Made by a program: the position numbers and the translations under genes
The notes under the pieces: model-generated
Seen by the model: the letters and a program-made list of their open reading frames with translations, nothing else
Databases searched by the model: none
What the model was told of the DNA's origin: nothing
DNA from: Haliclystus octoradiatus
Taxonomy: Eukaryota > Cnidaria > Staurozoa > Stauromedusae > Haliclystidae
Direction of reading: 5' to 3'
DNA length: 64,000 nucleotides
Assembly (NCBI GenBank): GCA_916610825.1
Contig: OU744447.1
Span: 22,698,962 to 22,762,961 of the forward strand
Shown here: positions 26,223-37,968 of the stretch, one piece after another
Layout: every line of letters begins with the position of its first letter
Position numbering within the stretch: position 1 is the stretch's first letter

Positions 26223-26949
26223 GGTAAAAGCAGTGTTTTGACCCGATATTGTTGCTAGAAAATAAAAGAATAGATGAGCCGGATTATTTCGAGCTACTTT
26301 TAAAGCAACTAAATATGATTGTATTTAACAGGTTTGTTGTGCAGCACTCAATTTCGAATCAAATCCGCTTAATTATTTTATCAAATTTTCACTGAAATAT
26401 TCCAATTTTGCAAGTAGATATATCGCCGCTTTTGTAACAATAAGACATCAAAATTTCAGAGTTTGCTCAGATTTAACATTTATTAATCATCCAAGCTGTA
26501 TTTACATGACAAGGTGCATGTTTACTGCTGGTTACAGCAAAACACAGGACGCAGAATGAGTGTAGAAAAGTTGATATTGAAACAATGACAAACAAATTGC
26601 AATAATGCTACGAAAAATATTCAAATTTAATTCACCAAATATCCAAATATTTTACACCCCATAGTGATAAAAGTTATAAAGTCTAAGATTGATGAAGATA
26701 GCCACAAATTAAGCCTCATAACCAGCAGTACCATCGCAAAACAAGCGTAGCGGATACCAATTAATATCAAAATATGCAAATTTTTATCATAATCAATGTT
26801 TCCGTATCATTAAAACCATATTAAAAATGTTCAAAAGCAAGACAAATAGATATATGCAGCGATTTAAATCAATTCAAGCACTTTGTGTCTACTTCAAATA
26901 CCAAATTGTATTGGAATTTAGCCTTTTGCGGTCGGTTTACAACATACAA

Positions 26950-27047
26950 CTGCAACATTTGGGCGCATGTGTCTACCATTTTGGCTGCCCATGAGTGCCA
27001 CGCGTCACGTGACCCCATCAGCGGTCTATATCTATTATGTCTATGGT
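26950..27047. repeat. Inverted repeat, right copy, partner of 26118-26222
   Basis: Reverse-complement match to the left copy: 'TATATCTATTATGTCTATGG' and TTTGGGCGCATGTGTCTACC correspond to the minus strand of 26118-26222. On the plus strand it reproduces ATGTCTATG, but the frame after it stops within about 20 codons. It abuts the large inverted-repeat arm that begins at 27048. Confidence 0.65.
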
Positions 27048-27759
27048 CGGTAAACAGAATATTCAACAGGCTGCATGGAGTCATGCGCAGTAGCACCCTG
27101 TCCCGTCTGATATTTTGGCCACATCTGATTTAAATCTGAATCTCGCACGATTGACTGTACTGCGGTTTGATTTGTATTTCAAACTCAACTTGACTTTGAG
27201 ATTTCTGATGGCGGCCAGAAAAATGGCGGTCTTGTCCGAAAGTAATGAGATTAAAGTTTCAAAATAACAGCTTTTGACAATAGTCATTGTCATATAATAT
27301 AATTTGTGTGGATACAAAGTTCTTATCCTGGTCATCGTAGAATTCCAGTACAGTTAATGTAATATTTATCAATTATTTCCACGTCTACGTTGTTACTTAT
27401 CAACGAACAGTCTAACAGAGACAGAGTACACGGTATAGGCCTATTTTTAAATAGCTAATATTGAATATTGGACAGGGTAAGGGAAGATATTTGAAAAATT
27501 AACATAAAGTATGGTGTAATCTAATTCAGCTTTGAATAGTAAGATATGATAATATCAATATAACATCAAAACATGAATAAATTGTACACATAGAATAGGC
27601 TAGTCTATATTTTCTAAAGTCATTGATCATAGACTAGCCTACCTTCAAATCATAGTCTATAACCTACATTAATCAGGAAAGTAAGGAAAGGAGCTCACTC
27701 AATCAGCTGCGGTAATAATTGATGATAATGATGCTTAGTGATCCACTGTCTATGATATG
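27048..27759. repeat. Large inverted repeat, arm A (about 710 bp)
   Basis: Runs from GGTAAACAGAATATTCAACA to the GATCCACTGTCTATGAT region. It matches 37156-36441 in reverse complement at roughly 90% by eye, including GGACAGGGTAAGGGAAGATA and TCTAACAGAGACAGAGTACA. No open frame is conserved between the arms; both stay similar over noncoding sequence. The arms enclose about 8.7 kb. Confidence 0.8.
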
Positions 27760-28189
27760 ATTATCATATATACATGTATTTATCAGCTTTAATTTTAATC
27801 AATTCATTGAATAAGAAATTGATTTTTTAAATCTTAATAATTCTCAAACACTCAATATATTTCAAAATGTTAGTTATGATATGATATGTTAATAGAGTAC
27901 TTCTTATCGATAAATCTCTACCAAGCCACAGAGTTTTGACTGAAACAAGTCAGTTGCAGTGTATTGCGCTGAAAGTCGTCATACCATAAACAATTATATT
28001 GAAGCTTCAAAACTAACAGCGTGCAGTATTAATCAATTCAGAAAATATCAATTATCTGAATTCCATAAAACAATGTAAATATTTACAAATGCATGAATGG
28101 ACGATAGGCTTTTAATCAATTTATTTCAATTTTAAAAACTACAAGTAGGCGTAACTGTAGTATAGTTCAATGATAGCAAGAGCCAGTAT

Positions 28190-28778
28190 CAGTGCCGGAT
28201 TAATATTATCAGTGGCCTTAGGCGATTGATTAATATGGGGCCTAAAAAAATTTTTCCGGAAATTTGATGAAAATAACATAATTATACTGTTTGTTGGTCT
28301 CCCTCAGTTTATTTGAGCCGCTGCGATCGGTCGTTGCCATGGCAACACGATCTTTTCACAACAGGAAGTTACAAGTCATCATGTGTGGTTAATAACAATG
28401 TGTTATTATTGTCAATGATTGTTTTCCTTGAATAGCAAGTGTAATTTGATCTCGAAATAGCAATGCTGTCACCAAAATTATGAGACAGGAAGGAAATTCA
28501 AAATCGTTATGACAATTAAATCTTGACCTTTGTAAACAATTTGATCAATTTCTGTATGAATGTATGTGACCAATGGCTTGTAGATAAAATTGAATTACAC
28601 TTGTATTTACTGTAGTTTAAAATATGAGAATTTCATAAGAGACCACAAAAATACTTTTTTTTCAATTTTTTTGGTGTTTTCATTTTTTTTTTTTTTTTTT
28701 TTCATAATTTCCGGAGGCCTATTATTATCTGTGGCCTAAGGCGGCCGCCTAAACCGCCTATGGGTTAATCCGGCACTG
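28190..28778. mobile_element. 589-bp hAT-type MITE, copy 1
   Basis: Terminal inverted repeats CAGTGCCGGATTAA and TTAATCCGGCACTG. The 8-bp target duplication GCCAGTAT (28182-28189 and 28779-28786) is exact. The right part carries a T-run and 'GGCGGCCGCCTAAACCGCC'. It is nearly identical to the copy inside the LTR element at 32323-33050 apart from a gap of about 139 bp, so both moved recently. Noncoding. Confidence 0.88.
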
Positions 28779-28786
28779 GCCAGTAT

Positions 28787-29918
28787 ATATGTTCATGTCA
28801 TCTTGAAGCAAGACCATACGCATTGAAGTGTGCATCAGATCGAATTTACACAAAATTGATTACGGGTATGAATGTTGTAATGATCCGATTCCAATCCGAT
28901 TTGAAGCAATATGCCAATTATAAATATAATCCGATTTGAAGCAAATAATTTGTAATTAATGTTAACTAATCCAAATTTTTAATGTATAAATTTATGGGTG
29001 ATTGCTTGATACAGTCTCAGGCGCTTTAATCAGATATCTTTTAACTTGATGCTGGATATTCTGCGTTAGACACTTAGTTACTACTACTGTGATAAAATAC
29101 AAAACTACCACACAGCAATAATAAATACCAGCATGAATAAATGTGACGTACTATCACTGTATGTCGTATAGCTGGCTTTGCTATAACAACAACTAATTGA
29201 TATTCGAGACCCAATGGATAGTGAGCACAATGAAGGCTAAACTGTATCTAATTTATTATTCAATCTACACATAGACAATATAGATAGATTACAGGAATTA
29301 TATAGGGTGCTGACATGAGACAGTCACATACAGCACATCAAAATGATAATACAATACGTACAATGAATCAATAATCTTGATCATTTCCTTGAAGAAATTG
29401 TATAATTCATTTCACATCAAACGTGTAATTGTTCCACATGAATGTCGCTATATGTACAAGAAGCGGTCAGTTGAGAGGAAACCAGAACACATTGATTAAT
29501 CGCTACAAAGTACAAATACTCTTCCAAGTTTCAAAATCAAAAATCATCTGGAATCAATAAATACAAATTTTACCCAATCCAAAGACCTAAAATATCACTA
29601 CCTGGATGCGATCCAATCTGATTGGATTCGCACATCTTTAATACGCAGGTGCAAAATAAATGAGGCTCAAAACTTTCAGAGGTTAAATTTGTTATTCACA
29701 ACTAACATATATATGTACTTTTGGAATGGTCAGATTCTTTAATTATTATATTTTCTTATTCGTAATTGACAATATTGTCACTTTAGTTTAACTTTCGTTG
29801 TGGGTTTGATTTTAAACACAGCCAAAAAGGTTGAAGGTTGTTCACTTAAATTATACCTGTCAGATATGACTCTGTGATAGTATGATTAATGTAGGTTCTA
29901 TTACAAAGTTTATATTAT
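28787..29918. other. Noncoding AT-rich stretch
   Basis: I see no gene, RNA or clear repeat here. Stop codons are dense in all frames. Confidence 0.5.
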
Positions 29919-29923
29919 AGAGG

Positions 29924-30128
29924 TGTAAGATTGTATTATAGAGTTTTAAGGACGAAATAAGACAAACGACCAAACATCAAGATAACTTGTGTAACTCTGT
30001 TTTATTAATCATATACGTGTTAGTTTTACAACGCTGTGCAATACACTCAGGTGTGCCTAATTTACAACTAAGTGTGATTAGTTTAATGACGTTGTAAATA
30101 TTAGTATTATTAATTATTATATACTACA
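29924..30128 (-). repeat. 3' LTR of the retrotransposon
   Basis: 205 bp, TG...CA ends. One mismatch to the other LTR: CACTCAGG here, CACTCCGG in the 5' LTR. Confidence 0.92.
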
Positions 30129-30130
30129 TG

Positions 30131-30139
30131 CCTCCCCTC
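30131..30139 (-). promoter_or_regulatory. Polypurine tract
   Basis: GAGGGGAGG on the minus strand, two bases before the 3' LTR; the expected plus-strand primer for reverse transcription. Confidence 0.65.
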
Positions 30140-30170
30140 GGAGACATAAGTTCAATACCTTTTTTCGTCT

Positions 30171-33100
30171 TTATGGCTGATACCAATTCGGAGTACGACG
30201 GATACGGGTTGAACTTTGTTGTTGACCTTTGTCTTTATCTTTGTCTTGGTCTTTGCCTTGGTCTATGCCTTGGGCGGGGTCTTGCTGGTAGGGGCGGAGA
30301 AATCGTCGGTTTCGCCACTTGAGGCGGTTTGTTTCTGTCTTTACTAGATAGCTGTGTCGACCTTCATATGCTTCAATTATGCTGGCAACGGTGTCCCACT
30401 GTTGTGTTTTCGGATTTTGTACCAATACTACTGTACCAGGTAATAAATCTTCTAAGGGTTTGGAATGTTGGTCCTTGTAGGCCTTTGCCTTCTGCCGGAG
30501 AGTGATAGCTTTCTTATCAGCAGCGTTGATTTCTTCTCTTATATCTTTACAAAATATTGCGGGTCCAACTGGCAGGCGTGTTCGAGTTGGGCGTCCAAAG
30601 AGACGTTGTGCTGGCGATATTCCATCCTTTTTGGGGGTGTTTCTATACTCTAATAGACCTTCCAAAAATTCCTTTGTATTAATATTTCCTTTAGGCGTGG
30701 TTTTCTTTACTAAAGTCTTCATAGATTTAATTCCTGCTTCAGCAAATCCATTACTTTGGTGGTTGTATGGGGACGAGGGATCATGCTTTATACCCCACAC
30801 TTGACAAAATTTTTTGAAGTCTTGTGACTTGAACTGTGGGCCACCATCAGATTCTAGGTTGACTGCAATGCCAAGTTTAGCGCTCCATTGAGTTATGCGT
30901 TCTACGACATCGTCAGTATTGCTTCCTCCTCTACCAAGGTCATATACTTCTGGCCATCCAGAAAGACGATCGACAATCACCAGATATTCTTTACCAGCAT
31001 GACTGAAGAGGTCCATGGCTATAGCTTGACCAGGCCAGGTAGGTGCGTCTGCTTGACTGATGGGCTCTAGTGGCTGACTAGGTTGATTTAGTTGGTCCTG
31101 ACTTGAATCTTTCGAAGTGGACACTATGTGGGTTGCTTTAGGAATGCTTGGGGGTCCCAGGGATAATGTTTGTAACGGGACCTTGGGCCATTCTTTAGGA
31201 ATCAATTTGAGAGCAATACAACCTGCTCTGCCTAATAAAGGATGGGTTATTTCATTCAAAATGTGTACTTTGGCCTTGTACCTATGAGTTTCACGAAATA
31301 TTTCCATAATAACATACCCATGCGACTCTAGAGGGGAACCATTTGGTCCCACTAATTGTTCATTTTCAGGCTTAAAGTCAACATCATTAGCCCCCATTAA
31401 TTGGTGAAGATCTTGGAGTCCCATTGCGTCACATCCTGCCCCAGTATCAGCTAGCCAATTTATTTGCTTGCTGTGATTTCTATGGGTGGTTTGCAGTGCA
31501 ATCAAATTTTCCTGGTGGCTACTTATGTGAGCAATTTCAATACAGTTTTGCGATACTTGTGATTTTGTAAAGCAAAACTTCTGCAAATGACCCTTTTTCT
31601 TGCATTTGTGACACTCTAAATTGATGGCAGGGCAATCTCCATTTTCATGTTTGGTTCCACATCGGCCACATGCGTCATTTGCCGTGTTTTTCGCGCCAGT
31701 ATTTTTCGCGGCTTGAAACTTTTTCGGTTGTTTTTGAAACTTCTGTTTTTTGTAGGCGGACATCGCTCTGTTGGCGTTCACGCTTTTTTCTGTTAATTGA
31801 TCATCAACATTACGACTTGCCTCGTAATTTTGGCAAATGTCTAAAGTAGCTTTTAAACTTAAATTTTCAAGCGGTGTTTCGAGTACCCTTTGTCTCATTC
31901 CTGAGTCCATTAGGCCTGATATAACACGGTCCCTTAATCGTTCTTCACGATGAATTGCATGGTTTGGACAATCCTCGGTGGAATATCCACAGTCTTCATC
32001 AATTTCCCTCAGTGCGGCGTAATAATTGTTAACGCTTTCCCCCTGTTGTTGATCACGTTGAATAAAAACGCGTCGGTCTACAAGTGGGTGGCGATGAATT
32101 CGCAGATAATCTTTTAATGCCTTAATAATTTCAGCAATATCATCAGTATCTTTTATTTTGATAATTTCTTGGGTCCACATTTTTGTCCACTCTTCGTTGA
32201 GTGTTGATCTTAATAAACCTCGGCGTGCGTTTAAATCACATTCTTGATGTAGTCTCGTAGCAGCCGCGTAATCATTAAATCTGATTTCCCAGTCACGAAA
32301 ATCTATCAATTTCATGCCTTCACAGTGCCGGATTAATATTATCAGTGGCCTTAGGCGATTGATTAATATGGGGCCTAAAAAAATTTTTCCGGAAATTTGA
32401 TGAAAATAACATAATTATACTGTTTGTTGGTCTCCCTCTTTATTCTGCTTTTATATGAGCAATGACAATCACTCTCTGAGGAATAGAACTTTTTTTAGTA
32501 TAAATACAGTATTACTGTAATAGAATGTATGGAATGAATGTCCTTCCCATTCTAAAGTCAACTTACTTGTTGTATCAGTTTATTTGAGCCGCTGCGATCG
32601 GTCGTTGCCATGGCAACACGATCTTTTCACAACAGGAAGTTACAAGTCATCATGTGTGGTTAATAACAATGTGTTATTATTGTCAATGATTGTTTTCCTT
32701 GAATAGCAAGTGTAATTTGATCTCGAAATAGCAATGCTGTCACCAAAATTATGAGACAGGAAGGAAATTCAAAATCGTTATGACAATTAAATCTTGACCT
32801 TTGTAAACAATTTGATCAATTTCTGTATGAATGTATGTGACCAATGGCTTGTAGATAAAATTGAATTACACTTGTATTTACTGTAGTTTAAAATATGAGA
32901 ATTTCATAAGAGACCACAAAAATACTTTTTTTTCAATTTTTTTGGTGTTTTCATTTTTTTTTTTTTTTTTTTTTCATAATTTCCGGAGGCCTATTATTAT
33001 CTGTGGCCTAAGGCGGCCGCCTAAACCGCCTATGGGTTAATCCGGCACTGTGCCTTCAGGACTTTTAAGTTTCGGCATTGATATACGTTTGGCTGTTTGA

Positions 33101-33390
33101 AGATTTGCTGGTGAATTAGAAGAGCCTTGATGGACATTCGAAGTTGAAGTGCCCATATTCATAGTCTTGAAAGCATTAGTAAGTGACTCACCCTGTGACT
33201 TCATTGCTTCCGCCAACGCCTTTTGCATTTCTTGCTGTTGAGCCATCATTACTTCTTGCATTTTTGTTTGCTGGTCAGTAACCGATTGTAAGATTAACAG
33301 CATTGGATCTTTCGAGGAATTAGCTAGTTCTTGTCTGAGTTGAACTACTTCTGCTTCCAAATCCGCTTTCGTTGGGTTCTTATTAGCCAT
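30171..33390 (-). pseudogene. Gag-protease-integrase reading frame, MITE-interrupted, RT deleted
   Basis: Two open segments, 33390-about 33051 and 32315-30171. The first (starting MANKNPTKADLEAEV) is a Gag N-terminus with a coiled coil. The second has a retrotransposon Gag domain (residues about 1-130), a CCHC knuckle CHKCKKKGHLQKFC preceded by a CxxC motif, an aspartic protease motif LADTGAGCDAMG, then directly an integrase core: AMDLF (first Asp), SDGGPQF (second Asp), GFAEAG (Glu), and a C-terminal SH3-like part (LLPGTVVLVQN). RT and RNase H, and the HHCC part of integrase, are absent without loss of frame. By arithmetic, removing the 728-bp MITE and one 8-bp duplication restores the same frame, so gag was intact when the MITE arrived. 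The tail is low-complexity Asp/Lys/Gln. Confidence 0.88.
32323..33050. mobile_element. 728-bp hAT-type MITE, copy 2, inserted in gag
   Basis: Ends CAGTGCCGG...CCGGCACTG with the exact 8-bp duplication TGCCTTCA (32315-32322 and 33051-33058). It matches copy 1 (28190-28778) almost base for base, but has about 139 bp after 'GGTCTCCCTC' that copy 1 lacks. Copy 1 is therefore probably the deleted derivative. It postdates the LTR element. Confidence 0.9.
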
Positions 33391-33494
33391 AATAAACCAC
33401 GAAATAAATACTGAGTTTTCGCTGGATTATAACCATGTAAGTCCGTTGAACATTAATAACAATGATTCAATAAATAACTTTATCTATTGAACTT

Positions 33495-33507
33495 TATAAC
33501 TGCGCCA
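33495..33507 (-). promoter_or_regulatory. Primer-binding site
   Basis: Minus strand TGGCGCAGTTATA begins directly at the end of the 5' LTR. TGG pairs with the tRNA CCA tail. The tRNA identity is not determined. Confidence 0.65.
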
Positions 33508-33712
33508 TGTAAGATTGTATTATAGAGTTTTAAGGACGAAATAAGACAAACGACCAAACATCAAGATAACTTGTGTAACTCTGTTTTATTAATCATATAC
33601 GTGTTAGTTTTACAACGCTGTGCAATACACTCCGGTGTGCCTAATTTACAACTAAGTGTGATTAGTTTAATGACGTTGTAAATATTAGTATTATTAATTA
33701 TTATATACTACA
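33508..33712 (-). repeat. 5' LTR of the retrotransposon
   Basis: 205 bp, TG...CA ends, followed on the minus strand by the primer-binding site at 33507-33499. Confidence 0.92.
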
Positions 33713-33717
33713 AGAGG

Positions 33718-35400
33718 GTATGATTTCTTCATTACTCAGAAATTTGGTCCTGATGCTTTTAAGAACGTTTCTTTTCAAATTTTATTTCATTTTATTATTA
33801 CAAAATATTTCATTTATTATTATCATATGATTTTCACATAGATATATCTTTGATTGGTGCTACGCAAATAAGTAGGCCTATTCCCCTACGAAAAATTTGT
33901 TGAGTTCATGAACTATTCATGAACCTTAAATACAAGCCTGTTTTACACATTCTGGGCAATAGTCACTTTTCTGAGAAGTTATTTTAAATGTAGTTTTCAA
34001 TTTGAATAGGCCTTTCAAGAAACATTAGAATAACTGTTGCGTTGAGTCGTTTCAACTTTTCAAAGTGCAGTACTATACATACTGATCTTCATACTATACA
34101 CTTATTTTTGTGCTGCTTTCAATTCTTCTTACTGACAATTTTTACAGCCTTGATAGTTTGGGCTGAACGTAGCTATATCTGGTTAAATGGCCTGTTTTTC
34201 ATGAACAATTCATGAATATTTGTTAGTCCATTTAAAGTTCAAGAACTGTTATCACAGCCTGCATTTTGCGTATACTTTTACGGATTAACCAAAGACCAGC
34301 AGACTAGGTGGCAGCCATGGGCCTTGTGAGAGGATCAAAACAGACGGGAAAACTTGCACTAGCGCAAGTTAAATAGGCACGTTCTTTAAACATTCTTGAG
34401 CACGAGCTTTACTTAGCGTATACTTTATTTCTAATCATCGATAATATAAAGGACACCAATGCCATGTATCCTTGTTCAGTAGATTATGTAGGCAATCAAG
34501 GTGTTTTTGCATACTGTTGGTTCTCCCAGACGTCAGCACAGTTTCGAAAGGATGGGAAACAAAGGCATCAAACAAAATCTTTCTTGTTTCTAGATGTAAA
34601 CATCAAGTGAAACTTACTACTGTTGTGCAGGAACGTTTTCTAATTCATGATTGGTAAATTGATAGTTGTTAAATGAATTCAATTAATTTCGACAATACAG
34701 GCAAAGAGAAATTGCTCCATAATTATTGTTATCCTGTTTATGAATATATTTGTGAATAGGGCTAATTTGACTACCTTGAACAACGCACACTGAAAATACC
34801 CACGTGACAAGAGCGAGATTCAAAACTCAGAGGGGGTGTAAGAGGAGAGTTTCAGACAAAATCGGTACAAAATTAGAAATGCATTTGATTGAATCTGAAG
34901 TGACTTAAAAGAAGGTAGTAGGGGAGACAAGACTTAGATTAGCTACAAGACTCGAGTAACAATGGCTTCAAAGGTTTTGGTACAGCATTGTGCTTCCCAG
35001 GGTTGCACCCATGTAGCTTTTTCTGCTACAGTATTCCAGGACCACGCCAAACGCCTAGTCTTATTAAAATTAATTTGAAAACAATGGCCACATGCTCCTT
35101 TGCCAGAATTCATAGTGGTCACCTCTATGCAGCAGCCAACCGTCTACAGTGGTCACTCTTGGTATGCCTGAAATAGTATTTTCTATCTAATCAACCCTGC
35201 ATATAAAGGCCACCTGCATATAATGGTGTGATGGGATAATTTTGTTTCACTTCGCAGTTTACAATTTAAATTTAACCACATAAGCTTCAAGCTTGTTTGC
35301 ATGGGAATGAATGTGTGAACAGCAGTCAAATTTATAATCAACTAATTGAAATTACAATGAGCTCTATTACATGAAAGTTACTGGTACGTATAGAAAAAAA
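33718..35400. other. Gene-free stretch with a TTCATGAAC-type repeat patch
   Basis: GAGTTCATGAACTATTCATG at about 33901 and 'TTCATGAACAATTCATGAA' at about 34197 are relatives of the array at 1690-2060. Otherwise no gene is recognisable. Confidence 0.4.
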
Positions 35401-35403
35401 AAA

Positions 35404-35480
35404 CATTTTGTGAGGCGATGAGGAATCAAACCCCGGTCTGCCACAGGGACTACATGCACTCTACTATTGAGCTACCAGTC
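35404..35480 (-). pseudogene. tRNA-like sequence (tRNA pseudogene or SINE head)
   Basis: Minus strand has an A-box-like TAGCTCAATAGTAGAG (35474-35459) and a B-box-like GGTTTGATTCC (35432-35422) at tRNA spacing. The T-arm can mostly pair, but the acceptor halves do not, and no clean anticodon stem forms. A functional tRNA is therefore unlikely. Confidence 0.45.
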
Positions 35481-36440
35481 TACATTGATCAATTTATCTA
35501 CCTCTCATAGCTGGCTGCTATACACAGATTTCAACTGTATCTAGCCTATTTCTAAACTTCAACTCATTATTTTGATATTTGCTTGAAGAACATCAATTTT
35601 CATAAATGTATGATGATATTTTTAGTAAAAGAGTACACACACGGAAGTAGGCCCTACACGAAATATAAACCATCCCTCTATTGTTTCATGATTTCTGCCA
35701 AGGCATGTTAGGGGGATATTTGCTATTGAAAAGTTAACATTTCTCTTTGCTGATAACTAGGCTTAATCTACAAAACATATGTCCGCGTACAGTCGAGCTC
35801 TCAGCCTCTCGTATGTCTAACATAATTTTCTAGGAGGTAGTTTAATATCACGAGACATCCTGATGAAGATTACCGATGTTGCTTAAATTTTAATTACCTT
35901 GACCGATCACCTCAGAATGCTGTCTCTTTCAACTTTGTAGGGGCCTACCCTTTATAAATCAAAAATTAGCTTAGCCTATAATCTTGTAGATTGTCCATTA
36001 GTTATTTGTTGTGTAAGTATCTCATATTGATGCATATACACACATGTTGATACATATTAATTAATAATTATTATAGGCAAGGTGTAAAGGATTATGACAA
36101 AGTAATCGTCCCAAATGCCACAATTGTCCTGTTTCTGCAAGTGGTTAAGAATCCATTTATTAGCTGTGCTATATCCACGGTGGAACACTTTATCAGAGGA
36201 TTTTGTTCTGCAAGTAGCCTACATTTCTATGATTTTAAACAATATTACAAACATTTACTCTGGCTCAGTGTTGCAAAGTCTACAATACAAATAGATAAGT
36301 TTACTATTTCAGATAAGTTGTTTTTAAAAACAATAACGATTAGTTTTCAACTGAATTGAGATACTGTGTGTAGTGGAGACCAAAAGCTCTTCCATAATAG
36401 TCGCTCATTAATGTTAGCTTTTTTGTAATTTAATAAATAC
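35481..36440. other. Noncoding stretch
   Basis: AT-rich sequence with no reading frame, repeat or RNA I can support. Confidence 0.45.
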
Positions 36441-37156
36441 TATATCAGATCAAAGACAGTGGATCACTAAGCCTATCTATCATCAGTTAGTACCTTGGCC
36501 CTTACTTGATTGAGTGAGCTCCTTCCCTTACTTTTCTGATTAATGTAGGTTATAGACAATGATTTGAAGGTAGGCTAGTCTACGAGCAATGACTTTAGAA
36601 AATATAGACTAGCCTATTCTATGTGTACAATTTATTCATGTTTTGATGTTATATTGATATTATCAAATCTTACTATTCAAAGCTGAGTTAGATTACACCA
36701 TATTTCATGTTAATTTTTCAAATATCTTCCCTTACCCTGTCCAATATTCAATATTAGCTATTTAAAAATACACCGTGTACTCTGTCTCTGTTAGACTGTT
36801 CGTTGATAAGTAACAACGTAGACGTGCAAATAATTGATAAATGTTACATCAACTGTACTGGAATTTTACGATGACCAGGATAAAAACATTGTATCCACAC
36901 AAATTATATTATATGACGATGACTATTGTCGAAAGCTGTTATCTTGAAACTTTAATCTCATTACATTCGGACAAGACCGCCATTTTCTGGCCGCCATCAG
37001 AAATCTCAAAGTCAAGTTGAGTTTGAAATACAAATCAAACCGAAGTACAGTCAATCGTGCGAGATTCAGATTTAATTCAGATGTGGCCAAAATATCAGAC
37101 GGGACAGGGTGCTACTGCGCATGACTCCATGCAGCCTGTTGAATATTCTGTTTACC
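36441..37156. repeat. Large inverted repeat, arm B (about 715 bp)
   Basis: Reverse-complement partner of 27048-27759. It has a short extra stretch near 36490-36510 ('CTTGGCCCTTACTTG' area) that is absent or altered in arm A. It ends at TGGTAAACAGAAT (minus), where arm A begins. Confidence 0.8.
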
Positions 37157-37290
37157 AGCTGCGTCACAGACTGCAATCCATTCACGCAAGAAAGGCCTAG
37201 AAAAGATATATTGTTTTCCACCAAGATTTCAGGGAATTATCACAGCGGGTTACTGCCATGGTTACACACGTCCGTCCAGTATGGATTGTA

Positions 37291-37968
37291 AACAAAAAAT
37301 ATGGTGTGCCCAATCACAGTGCACCTTGGTATCACGAGTTGGTATCACGTGGAGTTTTATAGAGCGCTGGTTGGTGAATAAAATACTGAAAATGTAAACA
37401 AACTTGCTTGAATCATTCTCAGAGGTTATATTTCGATCGTTTATTCTATCATATAGTCAATTTTGAATTATATATTTACGGAGAAGTGGAAGTCGGAATT
37501 AGAGCAATGCTGTATATTGGTGAATCGATCTTAAAGTTTAAATATTTCTTTGATTTTGATTATTCAAATCAAGATTCAAAACGACGGAAGTGCTTACAAT
37601 TTTCCAACGATGGCAATCGCTCCGTCAAAACAAGATGTTTTCTCCTTTAATTTTGTATTCTACGCCCACTAAAAACCTTCATAATGTTCATACAGTCCTT
37701 CGAGATAAATGTAATCTATTATTTCCATTTTTGTTACCCCAATTTGATCCAAAATAATCCCGTAAACTTGGTGTTTTAAGTTTTCTTCGAGAGTTTGTTT
37801 ACAAAATGTTCAGATTCAAAATAGCTGAATTCAGCAAATTTCAATTTCTATTCACACCTCGTTGTATTGTTCTTCAATGGGCTGACCAACCAACACCTGG
37901 CTGTAACTCACATGACACCAAGGTGCGCTTTGATTGGGCAGACCATATTTTTGGTTTGTGGCACACTT
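37291..37968. mobile_element. Foldback/MITE-like element, about 680 bp
   Basis: Left end has AAAAATATGGTGTGCCCAAT then CAC.GTGCACCTTGGT. The right end has the reverse complement (TGCGCTTTGATTGGGCAG, then CCATATTTTTGG). The inner match continues to the GGTTGGT stretches. Interior is noncoding and AT-rich. The target duplication is unclear. Confidence 0.6.

Larger units (their letters stand above)
29919..33717 (-). mobile_element. LTR retrotransposon (Ty3/gypsy-like), minus orientation, lacking RT
   Basis: Complete by structure. Target duplication AGAGG at 29919-29923 and 33713-33717. LTRs of 205 bp (29924-30128 and 33508-33712) begin TGTAAG and end ACTACA, and differ at one base that I could find. 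Just inside the 5' LTR (minus strand, from 33507) is TGGCGCAGT, a primer-binding site complementary to a tRNA ending ACTGCGCCA. Just before the 3' LTR is the purine run GAGGGGAGG (30139-30131). The interior encodes Gag, aspartic protease and integrase, but no reverse transcriptase or RNase H. A MITE interrupts gag. The near-identical LTRs imply a young insertion despite these defects, so it must have been mobilised by another element's enzymes. Confidence 0.9.

Noticed and set aside
35404-35480. Functional tRNA gene
   Set aside because: A and B boxes are present but the acceptor and anticodon stems do not form. Kept only as a tRNA-like pseudogene.
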